DNA of 64,000 nt, taken from positions 17,220 to 81,219 of the forward strand of contig JAFYXJ010000009.1 of NCBI GenBank assembly GCA_017546205.1, in the 5' to 3' direction. This DNA is from Clostridia bacterium (GTDB lineage: Bacteria > Bacillota > Clostridia > Monoglobales > Monoglobaceae). The notes under the pieces were generated by a model that had not been told where the DNA came from, ran no database searches, and worked only from the letters and a program-made list of their open reading frames with translations. Made by a program: the position numbers and the translations under genes. This document shows positions 8,407 to 16,578 of this stretch, piece by piece. Positions within the stretch are counted from its first letter, which is position 1. Each line of letters opens with the position of its first letter.

Positions 8407-9657
8407 CTATATTGTCAGATTATAAGACGAAATGGTTCCTACAATATTTAGAGCAATTCCCAACATTGCCAGAGGATAGTGGAACTTTTCTGTTTCTTCA
8501 TTGTCATTCATAAGCAATAGCATTGCCACCAAAATATAGGGTAGAGCGTCTAACGTGTAGCGGTTGCCGAAATGATGGCCACCCATGGTTTTATGTGCTG
8601 TCAGGAGCAGAAAATGCACAACAACAGTACAAGGAATTAATACGGAAAGAAGAAGATGTCCTTTTTTTCGCTTGCAGATAGCAACAATCGCCTCAATGAA
8701 ATAGGAAACAAAGATGGGGGTTGCCAGATAAAATGCCATGCCATCCCAGGAGGGGAACTGTAAGGTGCGATTGTCTGATACCGTGGGGAGACGGAAGAGG
8801 GAGGGCAGATTGTTTTTCATGTAATCAAGATGGAATTGTCCTGTTTCCACTCTTGTAAATTCCGGCAGATAGTTGTGTCCGAATTCCAAAACAGAATCAA
8901 ATCGCAGATAGTTAAGGAGCATATAACTGGCGGCAATGATACAGGGGGCAATTGCCCAATGAAGACGGGGTAAAAGAATTTCTTTGAATGTCAGATCCGG
9001 ATGTTGTTCTTTTATTTTTTTGTATAAAAGAATCAGCAAAACCGGTGCATACAAGGCGTTCATCGGACGGCATCCCACACTGCATGCCCAGAATGCAAGG
9101 CTAAGACCGCCTTTGGCACAGAGTGCATAATATAGTGCCATAACGGAAAGTGCAAAGCAAAGATTTTGTGCCAGAAACCAAACCCAACCGTTGACAGTAA
9201 TATACAGAAGATTGCTGCCTACCATGATAAACAAGGTCCAGAATGTGGCGCTTTCTTCGCTACGATCAAAATGACGGAACAGACGATAGGTATAAAATGC
9301 ACCCAAAAAGCTGATGCAAAGTGCTATCCATCCATCCGGGGTATTTGCCCCGAAAAAGAGAGAAAACGGTAGCATCACATAAGACGGGAAAGGCGGAAAA
9401 CTCACAAAATAACGACCATGATAGATGGCAAGTTCCAGCCAAGGGTAATCCTGACCCAAATCCAGATGCCCCTGCAACCAACGTGCTGATTGAAGGGAGA
9501 AAGAATTATAGATATTTCCTGTCCATGGCCAGAATCCGGTGTAGGACCAGACAATAGCGTAGACACAAAGCATACAGAGAAAAATGCAGGAAATTGCACT
9601 GATATCTTTTTTATAGGAAGACATCAGCGGAGGTAAAGATAATTTTGGAATTTGCAT
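8407..9657 (-). CDS. Multispanning membrane protein, GT-C glycosyltransferase-like
   Basis: A 416-residue protein with about ten hydrophobic segments. After the first segment comes a long outer loop (WLQGHLDLGQDYPWLEL, then YHGRYFVSFPP) with the spaced acidic residues seen in GT-C (PMT/ArnT-like) glycosyltransferases, which move sugars from polyprenyl phosphates on the outer membrane face. This assignment rests on architecture only. The ATG at 9657 has GGAGG eight bases upstream; a TTG further upstream is unlikely because it overlaps that site. It is monocistronic, convergent with the alkaline phosphatase. Substrate unknown; a general uncharacterised membrane protein is the fallback. Confidence 0.8.
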   Translation of the reverse strand: MQIPKLSLPPLMSSYKKDISAISCIFLCMLCVYAIVWSYTGFWPWTGNIYNSFSLQSARWLQGHLDLGQDYPWLELAIYHGRYFVSFPPFPSYVMLPFSLFFGANTPDGWIALCISFLGAFYTYRLFRHFDRSEESATFWTLFIMVGSNLLYITVNGWVWFLAQNLCFALSVMALYYALCAKGGLSLAFWACSVGCRPMNALYAPVLLILLYKKIKEQHPDLTFKEILLPRLHWAIAPCIIAASYMLLNYLRFDSVLEFGHNYLPEFTRVETGQFHLDYMKNNLPSLFRLPTVSDNRTLQFPSWDGMAFYLATPIFVSYFIEAIVAICKRKKGHLLLSVLIPCTVVVHFLLLTAHKTMGGHHFGNRYTLDALPYILVAMLLLMNDNEETEKFHYPLAMLGIALNIVGTISSYNLTI

Positions 9658-9751
9658 AATAGAAACCTCCAAAGGATATAAAATTCATAATGCCAGTATA
9701 TCAAAAAAATCCCTTGCTGTAAACTATTTTTTGCATCAATAAAAGAGAGAA

Positions 9752-9793
9752 CAAAAAATCCCATGAGACAGATATTGTCTGTTTCATGGGATT
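9752..9793 (-). terminator. Terminator of the perR-rubrerythrin-ferritin operon
   Basis: A 15-base stem with one mismatch (9779-9793 with 9757-9771) followed on the minus strand by a T-run. Confidence 0.85.
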
Positions 9794-9800
9794 GATTTTA

Positions 9801-10316
9801 TTAATCAAGAACAAGAGAAGGTGCAGTATAGATTCTTGTGGCATATTCCGCGTCCAGAGAATAAAGCCCCTTTGCGTCACTGCCGAACAATTCCATCTTT
9901 TTAATCATATCATCTGCATTTTTTTCTTCTTCCATCTGCTCTTTTACAAACCAGTCTAAGAATTGCATGGTTCTGAAATCTTTTACATCATATGCGGCAC
10001 CATAGATATCGTTGATCAAACTGGTTACGTACTGCTCGTGTTCCAACCCGGCTTTCAGGGGATCCATCAACGATTTCAATGTTTTGTCCGGTTTGTCGAT
10101 TGCTCCGAGAGAAACTTTTTCTCCGCACATTTGCAGATATTTCATGAAAAGCATAGCGTGGTCCCGTTCCTCTTGTGCCTGAATCATATACCAGTTGGCA
10201 AATCCGTCAAGACCTTCTGCCTCATAAAAAACAGAGAAATCAAGGTACAGATACGCAGAATAGAATTCTTTTACAATCTGTTCATTCAGTAATTTTGAAA
10301 CTTTTTCATTTAACAT
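9801..10316 (-). CDS. ftnA: Ferritin, bacterial non-haem type
   Basis: A 171-residue four-helix protein of normal ferritin length. The ferroxidase centre residues are visible: Glu17 in VKEFYSAYLY, QAQEERDHA with Glu50 and His53, Glu near 94 in LEHEQ, and the Gln in FVKEQMEEE. Ferritin oxidises Fe(II) and stores the iron mineral inside a 24-subunit shell, which also removes peroxide or oxygen. It is the last gene of the PerR-rubrerythrin-ferritin operon, 51 bp after the rubrerythrin. A GC-rich hairpin in that gap may reduce its expression. AGGTGATATC precedes the ATG. Confidence 0.95.
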   Translation of the reverse strand: MLNEKVSKLLNEQIVKEFYSAYLYLDFSVFYEAEGLDGFANWYMIQAQEERDHAMLFMKYLQMCGEKVSLGAIDKPDKTLKSLMDPLKAGLEHEQYVTSLINDIYGAAYDVKDFRTMQFLDWFVKEQMEEEKNADDMIKKMELFGSDAKGLYSLDAEYATRIYTAPSLVLD

Positions 10317-10337
10317 GATATCACCTCATTCATATAT

Positions 10338-10360
10338 AAGGGGCGGTAGAACCGCCCCTT
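10338..10360 (-). terminator. Hairpin between rubrerythrin and ferritin genes
   Basis: A 10-bp perfect GC-rich stem (10360-10351 with 10347-10338), no real T-tract. It could be a partial terminator or an mRNA processing or stability element that sets the ratio of the two proteins. Confidence 0.55.
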
Positions 10361-10367
10361 ATCGCTA

Positions 10368-10910
10368 TTATCCAAAATATCTCTTCAAGAGACCTTCGAA
10401 GGCTTTGCCGTGGCGAGCTTCGTCACGTGCCATCTCATGAACGGTGTCATGAATTGCATCCAGATTTGCCTCTTTTGCTCTCTTTGCAAGGTCAAACTTA
10501 CCTGCGGTTACACCATTTTCTGCTGCAACTCTCAGTTCCAGATTCTTCTTGGTGGAATCGGTTACAACTTCGCCCAACAGTTCTGCAAATTTTGCAGCAT
10601 GTTCTGCTTCTTCATAAGCCGCTTTTTCCCAGTAAAGACCGATTTCCGGATAGCCTTCTCTGTGCGCAACACGTGCCATTGCAAGATACATACCAACCTC
10701 AGTACATTCGCCTTCAAAGTTTGCTCTCAAATCCATGATAATATCTTCGCTGACACCTTTGGCAACGCCTACAACGTGTTCAGCTGCCCAGGACATTTCC
10801 CCTGCCTGTTCCTTAAACTTATCAGCAGGAACATTACACTGAGGACATTTTTCGGGAGGAGTTGCTCCCTCATAAACATAACCACATACACTACATACCC
10901 ATTTTTTCAT
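10368..10910 (-). CDS. Reverse rubrerythrin (N-terminal rubredoxin domain)
   Basis: A 180-residue protein. Residues 1-35 form a rubredoxin-like Fe(SCys)4 site with CSVCGY and CPQCN. Residues 50-180 form the diiron four-helix domain with EGECTE, YEEAEHA, and the C-terminal DEARHG. Canonical rubrerythrin has the opposite domain order, so this is the reverse type known from clostridia, where it reduces hydrogen peroxide (and oxygen) using NADH-derived electrons. It lies 29 bp after perR and before ferritin in one operon, under an apparent PerR/Fur box. An ordinary rubrerythrin is also present at 54786-55322. Confidence 0.95.
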   Translation of the reverse strand: MKKWVCSVCGYVYEGATPPEKCPQCNVPADKFKEQAGEMSWAAEHVVGVAKGVSEDIIMDLRANFEGECTEVGMYLAMARVAHREGYPEIGLYWEKAAYEEAEHAAKFAELLGEVVTDSTKKNLELRVAAENGVTAGKFDLAKRAKEANLDAIHDTVHEMARDEARHGKAFEGLLKRYFG

Positions 10911-10939
10911 AATTCATTACCTCCAAAATATATAAAGTT

Positions 10940-11341
10940 TTATTCTTTTTCTGTTGATTGACAATCGGCGCAACATCCGTAAAAAATCAAGTTATGCCAT
11001 GCGATCTTTGCACCGTATGCATGTTCTGCAAGAGAATCCAGAGCACTGTCATAAGGGAGTTCCATATCCAGTAAATTTCTGCATTCCTGACAGTAGAAGT
11101 GATAGTGGGGGTGGAAATTGGCATCAAATCGATCCGTTCCGTCACCCACATCCAGACGCATGATTGCACCATCTTGAGAGAGATTGGAAAGATTCCGGTA
11201 AACCGTACCCAGACTAATGTTGGGAATTTCTTCCCTGACATGGTCATAAATCCAGTTGGCAGTAGGATGGGAGGTGGTTCCGGAAAGAATCCGTAAAATA
11301 CACTCTCGCTGCTTGCTGTATCGTTTACTTGTCGTTTCCAT
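10940..11341 (-). CDS. perR: PerR/Fur family repressor
   Basis: A 133-residue metalloregulator. The N-terminal winged helix (about residues 1-80) contains SKQRECILRIL and SLGTVYRNLSNL, typical of Fur-family DNA recognition. The C-terminal half has the regulatory-site His/Asp residues (DRFDANFHPHYHFYC) and the structural zinc cysteines CQEC and CCADC. PerR senses peroxide by metal-catalysed histidine oxidation and derepresses defence genes. Being first in an operon with a rubrerythrin and ferritin, behind a perfect palindromic box, supports PerR over Fur or Zur. AGGAG precedes the ATG. Autoregulation is inferred. Confidence 0.9.
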   Translation of the reverse strand: METTSKRYSKQRECILRILSGTTSHPTANWIYDHVREEIPNISLGTVYRNLSNLSQDGAIMRLDVGDGTDRFDANFHPHYHFYCQECRNLLDMELPYDSALDSLAEHAYGAKIAWHNLIFYGCCADCQSTEKE

Positions 11342-11360
11342 ACTGTTTCTCCTTAGTCTA

Positions 11361-11379
11361 AATAGTAATCATTACTATT
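11361..11379. promoter_or_regulatory. PerR/Fur box
   Basis: A perfect 9-1-9 palindrome, AATAGTAAT-C-ATTACTATT, close to the family's inverted 7-1-7 pattern. It sits just downstream of the -10 box of the perR promoter, where a bound repressor would block transcription. Confidence 0.8.
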
Positions 11380-11388
11380 TATAAAAGT

Positions 11389-11417
11389 ATAATAACAAAC
11401 AAAGAAGAATTTGTCAA
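11389..11417 (-). promoter_or_regulatory. Promoter of the perR operon
   Basis: On the minus strand: TTGACA (11417-11412), 17-bp spacer, TATTAT (11394-11389), followed by the palindromic box. Confidence 0.75.
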
Positions 11418-11447
11418 GTATTTTTTTAAAAAATTTTTTTGCGATAA

Positions 11448-11536
11448 AAGATGTAGACAAAACTGATGATTTATGACATGGCGTTGTCAATTTTGGACAC
11501 ATCTTTTTGTTGAATACTCGTAGAGAATCTGGTATA
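11448..11536 (+). repeat. 89-bp repeated promoter element, copy 2
   Basis: This is the second copy of the element at 6163-6251 (87 of 89 bases identical). The internal inverted repeat is better preserved here, with outer ends AGATGT (11449-11454) and ACATCT (11499-11504). Confidence 0.85.
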
Positions 11537-11538
11537 CT
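11510..11538 (+). promoter_or_regulatory. Promoter of the sialidase-like gene
   Basis: TTGAAT (11510-11515), 17-bp spacer, TATACT (11533-11538). The same arrangement as in front of the alkaline phosphatase gene. Confidence 0.8.
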
Positions 11539-11567
11539 TGGCATATAGAAAAGAAAGGGAGAGTACT

Positions 11568-12551
11568 ATGAAACTGATTAAAAAAGAACTTATTTTTGGA
11601 GAGCCGTTACCTACACCGGAATGCCATGCGTCCACTGTGATAAAAATGCAAAATGGTTCTTGTGTTGCCGCTTGGTTTGGCGGGGTACAGGAGAGCAAAA
11701 ATGATGTTACTATCTGGAGCAGTGTTTGTGAAGACGGAGTTTGGAGTACACCCCGTTCCATTACACCGCAATGGAATATCCCGCAATGGAATCCTGTGCT
11801 GTTTGAAAACGAGGACGGAACAATTACCTTATATTATAAGGTTGGATATAAAATAGTAGAGTGGAAAACTTATTTTATGACATCTTGCGACGGCAAAACA
11901 TGGAGCGAGCCGCAGGAACTGATTACAGGAGATGAAACCGGGGGAAGAGGTCCGGTGAAAAATAAACCCATTCGGATTTCCAATGGCAAGATTCTGGCAC
12001 CTGCATCTACCGAAAATGGACCGTGGCGTTGCTTTATTGATATATATGACGGAGAGAAGTGGGAAAAGAAGTTGATTCCCGTAACCGGAGAAGGCGCAGA
12101 GGAAACCAATGTGATTCAGCCTACTTTGTGGGAAGAACCCAAGGGACATATTCATGCTTTGATGCGCTCTAACCAGAGCAGAATTTATCGCAGTGATTCG
12201 GAAGATTACGGCGAGACATGGTCTTCCATCTATCCAACGGAAATGCCTAACAACAACAGCGGTATCGACTGTGTGATGACTGAGAATAAAACGCTGGTTC
12301 TGGTATGTAATCCCATTGCAACCGAATGGGGCGAATTGACCGCAGGAACGAAAACCGAGTGGGCATCTCGGTCTCCGCTTTCGGTATATTATTCCCAAGA
12401 TAACGGTGCGACTTTTGAAAAGTTTATGGATTTGGAAACCGGCGCAGGGGAATATTCCTATCCCGCTATCGTTGCAAAGGGGAACCGGGTTTATATTACC
12501 TATACATGGAGAAAAAAGAAAGTCGGTTACTGCGAAATTGATGCAGAATAA
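11568..12551 (+). CDS. Sialidase-like (BNR/Asp-box) six-bladed propeller protein
   Basis: A 327-residue protein with at least three Asp-box-like motifs: SCDGKTW (about residue 105), SEDYGETW (about 208) and SQDNGATF (about 277). This marks a sialidase-type beta-propeller. An early PTPECHAST segment and NPVLF and GRGPVKNKP stretches match the exo-alpha-sialidase-like family of gut bacteria and their relatives. No signal peptide is seen, so it would act in the cytoplasm, perhaps on imported oligosaccharides. Many members have unproven substrates and may not be true sialidases. The ATG at 11568 follows AAAGGGAGAG. Its promoter is inside the 89-bp repeat shared with the alkaline phosphatase. Confidence 0.85.
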   Translation: MKLIKKELIFGEPLPTPECHASTVIKMQNGSCVAAWFGGVQESKNDVTIWSSVCEDGVWSTPRSITPQWNIPQWNPVLFENEDGTITLYYKVGYKIVEWKTYFMTSCDGKTWSEPQELITGDETGGRGPVKNKPIRISNGKILAPASTENGPWRCFIDIYDGEKWEKKLIPVTGEGAEETNVIQPTLWEEPKGHIHALMRSNQSRIYRSDSEDYGETWSSIYPTEMPNNNSGIDCVMTENKTLVLVCNPIATEWGELTAGTKTEWASRSPLSVYYSQDNGATFEKFMDLETGAGEYSYPAIVAKGNRVYITYTWRKKKVGYCEIDAE

Positions 12552-12556
12552 ATTGG

Positions 12557-12588
12557 AACCCGTCGGCACTCTGCCGACGGGTTTTTGT
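12557..12588 (+). terminator. Terminator of the sialidase-like gene
   Basis: An 11-bp stem (12557-12567 with 12573-12583), five-base loop, T-tract after it. Confidence 0.9.
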
Positions 12589-12616
12589 ATTAGCAAGAAA
12601 ATTCCTGGAAATATCC

Positions 12617-12645
12617 TTGTATATATGAATAAAGTATGGTAAACT
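12617..12645 (+). promoter_or_regulatory. Promoter of the chromate transporter pair
   Basis: TTGTAT (12617-12622), 17-bp spacer, TAAACT (12640-12645). A moderate match. Confidence 0.55.
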
Positions 12646-12698
12646 TTGTAGGTGGGAGCATTTCCCGATTTTGAAAACAGGAAAGGAAGTAGACTTTA

Positions 12699-13253
12699 GT
12701 GAATCTTTCTATGATGTTACAACTGTTCAGCACTTTTTTTAAGATAGGTGCGTTTACTTTTGGCGGAGGTTACGCCATGATTCCGCTGATTCAAAAAGAG
12801 ATGGTGGAAAACAAACACTGGATCTCCGATGAGGATATTCTGGAGATTGTCGCTATTGCAGAATCCACCCCCGGCCCCATTGCCATCAACGCAGCGACCT
12901 TTATCGGATATCGGAAAGCGGGAGTATGGGGTTCCTTTGCAGCGACCTTTGGAACAGTTCTTCCTTCTTTCGTCATTATTACGGTGATTGCTTATCTACT
13001 TCGTGGCTTTGCAGATTATCCGGTAGTGAAACACGCCTTTTTCGGCATTCGTGCCGGCGTTTTGGCGTTAATATTAAAAGCCTTTGTTACCATGTGTAAA
13101 AAAAGTCCGAGAAATACTTTGTCGTATTGTATTATGGCAGCGGCATTTCTTCTGGCGGGGATTTTTGATTTTCATGTACTTCTGGTGTTGATTGCCTGTG
13201 CCGTAACCGGATTGCTGTTTTCTATGCAGACAGAGAGGAGGAACAAAAAATGA
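12699..13253 (+). CDS. chrA: Chromate transporter (CHR family), first half-size protein
   Basis: A 184-residue membrane protein with the CHR signature FFKIGAFTFGGGYAMIPLI at the N-terminus and AIAESTPGPIAINAATFIGY in the first third. Short-chain CHR proteins work as pairs of homologous halves with opposite topology; the partner follows at once with a 4-base ATGA overlap. Family members export chromate (or take up sulfate-like anions), but in anaerobes the physiological substrate is uncertain. The start is a GTG at 12699 with GGAAAGGAAG upstream. Confidence 0.93.
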   Translation: MNLSMMLQLFSTFFKIGAFTFGGGYAMIPLIQKEMVENKHWISDEDILEIVAIAESTPGPIAINAATFIGYRKAGVWGSFAATFGTVLPSFVIITVIAYLLRGFADYPVVKHAFFGIRAGVLALILKAFVTMCKKSPRNTLSYCIMAAAFLLAGIFDFHVLLVLIACAVTGLLFSMQTERRNKK

Positions 13254-13813
13254 TGTATCTTCTTTTGTTTTTCACTTTTTTTAAAATTGGTGCGTTTACC
13301 TTTGGTGGCGGTTATGCCATGCTTCCATTGATACAGGAAGAAGTTCTTGCCAATGGTTGGGTGTCCATGGAAGAGCTGATTAATTTTGTTGCCATTGCCG
13401 AGTCAACGCCCGGTCCTTTTGCTGTGAATATTGCAACCTATGTAGGCACCGAGCTTGCCGGAATCCCCGGTGGTATCTGTGCAACTCTTGGTGTGGTGCT
13501 CCCGTCTTTTTTGATTATTCTTCTGGTTGCCGGAATGTTTGAAAAGTTTAAGGCTAACAAAATTGTTGCAGGATGTATGAGTGGCTTGAAACCTGCTGCA
13601 ATTGGTTTGATTGCATCTGCAGTACTGACTATAGGAAAAACTGTATTCTTCCCTGAGACTATTTCAACGTCAGTTTTTCTGGATGTCAAGACCTATGTGT
13701 CTTTAGCGATTTTTGGGATGATGTCTGTTCTTGCGTTTCGTCAAGTCAGTCCCATTCTGATTATCTTGTTATCCGCAGGGATGGGTATTGTGATTGGATT
13801 TATGCTGGGGTAA
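13250..13813 (+). CDS. chrA: Chromate transporter (CHR family), second half-size protein
   Basis: A 187-residue partner of the preceding gene, starting inside its stop codon (ATGA overlap). It repeats the family signature (FFKIGAFTFGGGYAMLPLI, then AIAESTPGPFAVNIATYVGTE), so the two arose by duplication and probably form a heterodimer in the membrane. About five to six hydrophobic segments. AGGAGG is placed correctly before the ATG. No terminator hairpin is evident after the gene. Substrate uncertain, as for the first half. Confidence 0.93.
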   Translation: MMYLLLFFTFFKIGAFTFGGGYAMLPLIQEEVLANGWVSMEELINFVAIAESTPGPFAVNIATYVGTELAGIPGGICATLGVVLPSFLIILLVAGMFEKFKANKIVAGCMSGLKPAAIGLIASAVLTIGKTVFFPETISTSVFLDVKTYVSLAIFGMMSVLAFRQVSPILIILLSAGMGIVIGFMLG

Positions 13814-14095
13814 TATTGTTGAATAGTTTATTAATCGTGCAGATATGCTTTGCAAGGAAGAACTTGAATGATTATTTGTAGATTTTTATCCGGTCTTGAC
13901 AAAAGTCGAATTGTGTTGGCAATGCATAAAAAGTGAAAATATAGAGAAATTTAAGCTGCTTTTAAAGTAATTATGATTTTGGGTAAACCGAGGAATAATG
14001 TTTTTTTGTTATGTCATAGATTTGTCATAACGGGTTTGATAATATAAAGAAAAAGATGCTTGTATGATGAAAATTTAAGAGAAAGGACAGTGAAA

Positions 14096-15394
14096 ATGAA
14101 TAGTTTTATACTGAAGGGAAACATTTGCTATAGCATATCAAAAACAGAATTAAAGACGGTTTCAGGATACGTTGTTTGCAGCGATGGAAAATGTGCGGGG
14201 GTTTTCGAGGAACTTCCGGAAAAATACAAAAATCTCGAATTGAGAGATTTAAACGACAGGCTTATTATTCCCGGCATGGCGGATTTACATATTCACGCTC
14301 CGCAATATGCTTTTCGTGGCATGGGAATGGATTTTGAGCTTATAGAATGGTTAAACACGCAGACATTCCCCGAAGAAGCAAAGTATAAGGATGCTGATTA
14401 TGCAAAAAAAGCATATACAATATTTGCCGATAATATGAAAAACAGCGCTACCACAAGAGCCTGTATTTTTGCGACAAGGCACAGAAGCGCCACCGAAATA
14501 CTGATGGATTTAATGGAAGAAACAGGACTTGTGACTTATGTAGGAAAAATTAATATGGATAGGTCAGCACCCGATGAACTTGTGGAAGAAAGTGCAGATA
14601 TGTCTGCCTTTAATACATTCGGATGGATAAACGATATTGCGGGTAAATACAAACGCACAAAGCCTATACTTACCCCAAGGTTTATTCCGAGTTGTACAGA
14701 CGACCTTATGGACCAGCTTCGTGAAATACAAAGAGCATACAGCTTGCCTGTACAATCCCATTTGTCAGAGAACAAGGGGGAGGTTGAATGGGTTCGTGAG
14801 CTTAGACCTGACAGTTCGTTCTATGGCGACAGCTACGACAAGCATGATTTGTTCGGTGATGAAAATTTAGATTCTGAAAAAGTCAACACAGTAATGGCTC
14901 ATTGTGTGTGGTCAAGTGATGAAGAAGTAAAGCTCATGCGTGAGAACGGAGTATTTATCGCTCATTGTCCTGCATCAAATATAAATCTTGCATCAGGAAT
15001 AGCGCCTGTAAGAAAATACCTTGATCTTGATATGAAAATCGGTCTCGGGAGCGATGTGGCAGGCGGACAGACGGAATCCATTTTCCGTGCGATAACCGAT
15101 GCTATTGGTGTTTCAAAAATGTATTTTAGATATGTGGATGAAAATGCAAAAGCCGTAACTTTTGAAGAAGCGTTTTACATGGCAACAAAAGGCGGAGGCG
15201 AGTTCTTCGGAAAAGTTGGAAGTTTTGAAGAAGGATACGAGTTTGATGCGCTCATACTTGACGACAGTATTATTCATCATCCGCTTAATCTTAATATACG
15301 CCAAAGATTAGAACGCAGTATTTATCTGTCCCTTGATTTGTGTGGCGGTATCAAAGAAAAATATATACAAGGCAATAAAATAGTTTGCCGATAA
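14096..15394 (+). CDS. guaD: Guanine deaminase
   Basis: A 432-residue amidohydrolase. The metal and substrate motifs are PGMADLHIHAPQYAFRG (His-x-His on strand 1), VQSHLSEN, VMAHCVW and GLGSDVAGG, the order expected for guanine deaminase of the TRZ/ATZ branch, which converts guanine to xanthine and ammonia in the cytoplasm. I chose the ATG at 14096 (AAAGGA upstream) rather than the in-frame TTG at 14060. The gene is more A+T-rich by eye than its neighbours and uses ATA and AAA codons more freely, and it is flanked by 280-base and 270-base spacers without genes, so recent acquisition is possible. It has no purine-gene neighbours. Confidence 0.92.
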   Translation: MNSFILKGNICYSISKTELKTVSGYVVCSDGKCAGVFEELPEKYKNLELRDLNDRLIIPGMADLHIHAPQYAFRGMGMDFELIEWLNTQTFPEEAKYKDADYAKKAYTIFADNMKNSATTRACIFATRHRSATEILMDLMEETGLVTYVGKINMDRSAPDELVEESADMSAFNTFGWINDIAGKYKRTKPILTPRFIPSCTDDLMDQLREIQRAYSLPVQSHLSENKGEVEWVRELRPDSSFYGDSYDKHDLFGDENLDSEKVNTVMAHCVWSSDEEVKLMRENGVFIAHCPASNINLASGIAPVRKYLDLDMKIGLGSDVAGGQTESIFRAITDAIGVSKMYFRYVDENAKAVTFEEAFYMATKGGGEFFGKVGSFEEGYEFDALILDDSIIHHPLNLNIRQRLERSIYLSLDLCGGIKEKYIQGNKIVCR

Positions 15395-15666
15395 TAAATA
15401 TTTACATATCGGGTGCGAGAAAATCCAGTATTCTCGCGGGTTCTAAGGAAAAGTGCTTAAGGAAAAACAGTTGAAAAAATAGGAGAAAATAGTAGGTCCT
15501 AATACGAGCTTGCGAGTATCAAGGTTCTCGGGTACCCAACAGAAATCTATGATTTCGTGTTGGGGGATGGTTTTATGATTCACTGTTCTCTTTTCTTGAC
15601 ACGAAGTGGATACAGGTACATACAAAATACACGATTATTATTTATACCAAAGAATGAGAGGGTTTT
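15395..15666. other. Non-coding stretch with several stem-loops
   Basis: 272 bases between guaD and the transporter gene. A stem at about 15418-15437 (GCGAGAAAA.../...TTCTCGC) may terminate guaD. A second, longer stem at 15535-15564 pairs CCCAACA-GAAATC with GATTTC-GTGTTGGG with one bulge. No convincing gene is seen. It could contain a structured leader RNA for the transporter at 15667 or be the edge of an acquired segment. Confidence 0.4.
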
Positions 15667-16578
15667 ATGCAGAAGAAAAAGACCATGGCGACGGTTGCTG
15701 CGCTGACAGCGCAGGTGATTTTTGGCTTTAGTTTTATGTTTACAAAAATTGCCCTGCAATATGCGACGCCGATGACAGTGATTGCCGACAGATATCTGGT
15801 GGCGTTTACCTCGCTGACTATTGTCATGCTGATAAAAGGAATAAAAATACAAGCAGGAAAAAATAGTTCCAAACTACTGTTGATGGCGTTGTTTCAGCCG
15901 GTTTTGTATTTCCTTTGCGAAAGTTACGGCATTCAGTTAACCACAAGCGGATTTTCCTCGGTAATGATTGCTTTGATTCCGGTGATCTCTATTTTTGGCG
16001 GAATGCTGTTTTTGAAAGAAGTTCCTTCCCCTCTGCAGGTGGGATTCACTTGTGTTTCCGTTCTGGGAGTTGTGCTGATGGCATACAATGGGAAGATGGA
16101 TGGCACCGTTACGGCGTTAGGAATCCTTTTGCTGTTGGGCGCAGTTTTATCCTCCGTTGCTTATAATGTTTTAAGCCGTAAACTTTCCGGTGAGTTTACC
16201 GCCTTTGAACGTACTTATGCCATGATGGCAACCGGATTACTTGTTTTTCTGGTTCTGGCATGGGGAGAACATACACACAATCCTGCAGAGATTGTCAGCA
16301 GTTTCCGATATCCGTTGTATACATTTTCGATTTTGTATCTGGGCGTAGTATCCTCGGTGATTGCGTTTTTGTTACTTAATTATGCCAATACCTATCTGCC
16401 TGTTTCCAAAACAACAGTATTCAGCAATATTACAACCCTGGTTTCGGTTACGGCGGGAATTATTTTCCTGGAGGAACCTTTTGGCGTTGTCACTGTGATT
16501 TCTTCCCTGATGATTGTGGGCGGGGTCTGGGGTGCACAACGTGCGAAACAACCTGCAATAACGGAGAAAGAAGTATGA
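15667..16578 (+). CDS. EamA/DMT family transporter
   Basis: A 303-residue inner-membrane protein with about ten hydrophobic helices arranged as two EamA repeats (about residues 8-140 and 150-290). Typical features are the first helix region QVIFGFSFMFTKIAL and the repeat ends such as SVLGVVLMAYNG. DMT proteins export or import small metabolites, often amino acids or nucleosides; the substrate is not predictable. It overlaps the following metallo-beta-lactamase gene by 4 bases (ATGA), so transporter, hydrolase and holA form one operon. The ribosome site is weak (GAGAGGG). Confidence 0.9.
   Translation: MQKKKTMATVAALTAQVIFGFSFMFTKIALQYATPMTVIADRYLVAFTSLTIVMLIKGIKIQAGKNSSKLLLMALFQPVLYFLCESYGIQLTTSGFSSVMIALIPVISIFGGMLFLKEVPSPLQVGFTCVSVLGVVLMAYNGKMDGTVTALGILLLLGAVLSSVAYNVLSRKLSGEFTAFERTYAMMATGLLVFLVLAWGEHTHNPAEIVSSFRYPLYTFSILYLGVVSSVIAFLLLNYANTYLPVSKTTVFSNITTLVSVTAGIIFLEEPFGVVTVISSLMIVGGVWGAQRAKQPAITEKEV

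Noticed and set aside
13814..14095. Possible purine riboswitch before guaD
   Set aside because: None of the conserved purine aptamer loop sequences are visible; only a short inverted repeat, GTTATG/CATAAC, near 14009-14035 is present.
15443..15625. 60-codon open frame on the minus strand in the guaD downstream spacer
   Set aside because: It has no ribosome site, and the sequence forms stem-loops. The reading frame (VPENLDTRKLVLG) seems fortuitous, though a mobile-element remnant cannot be excluded.
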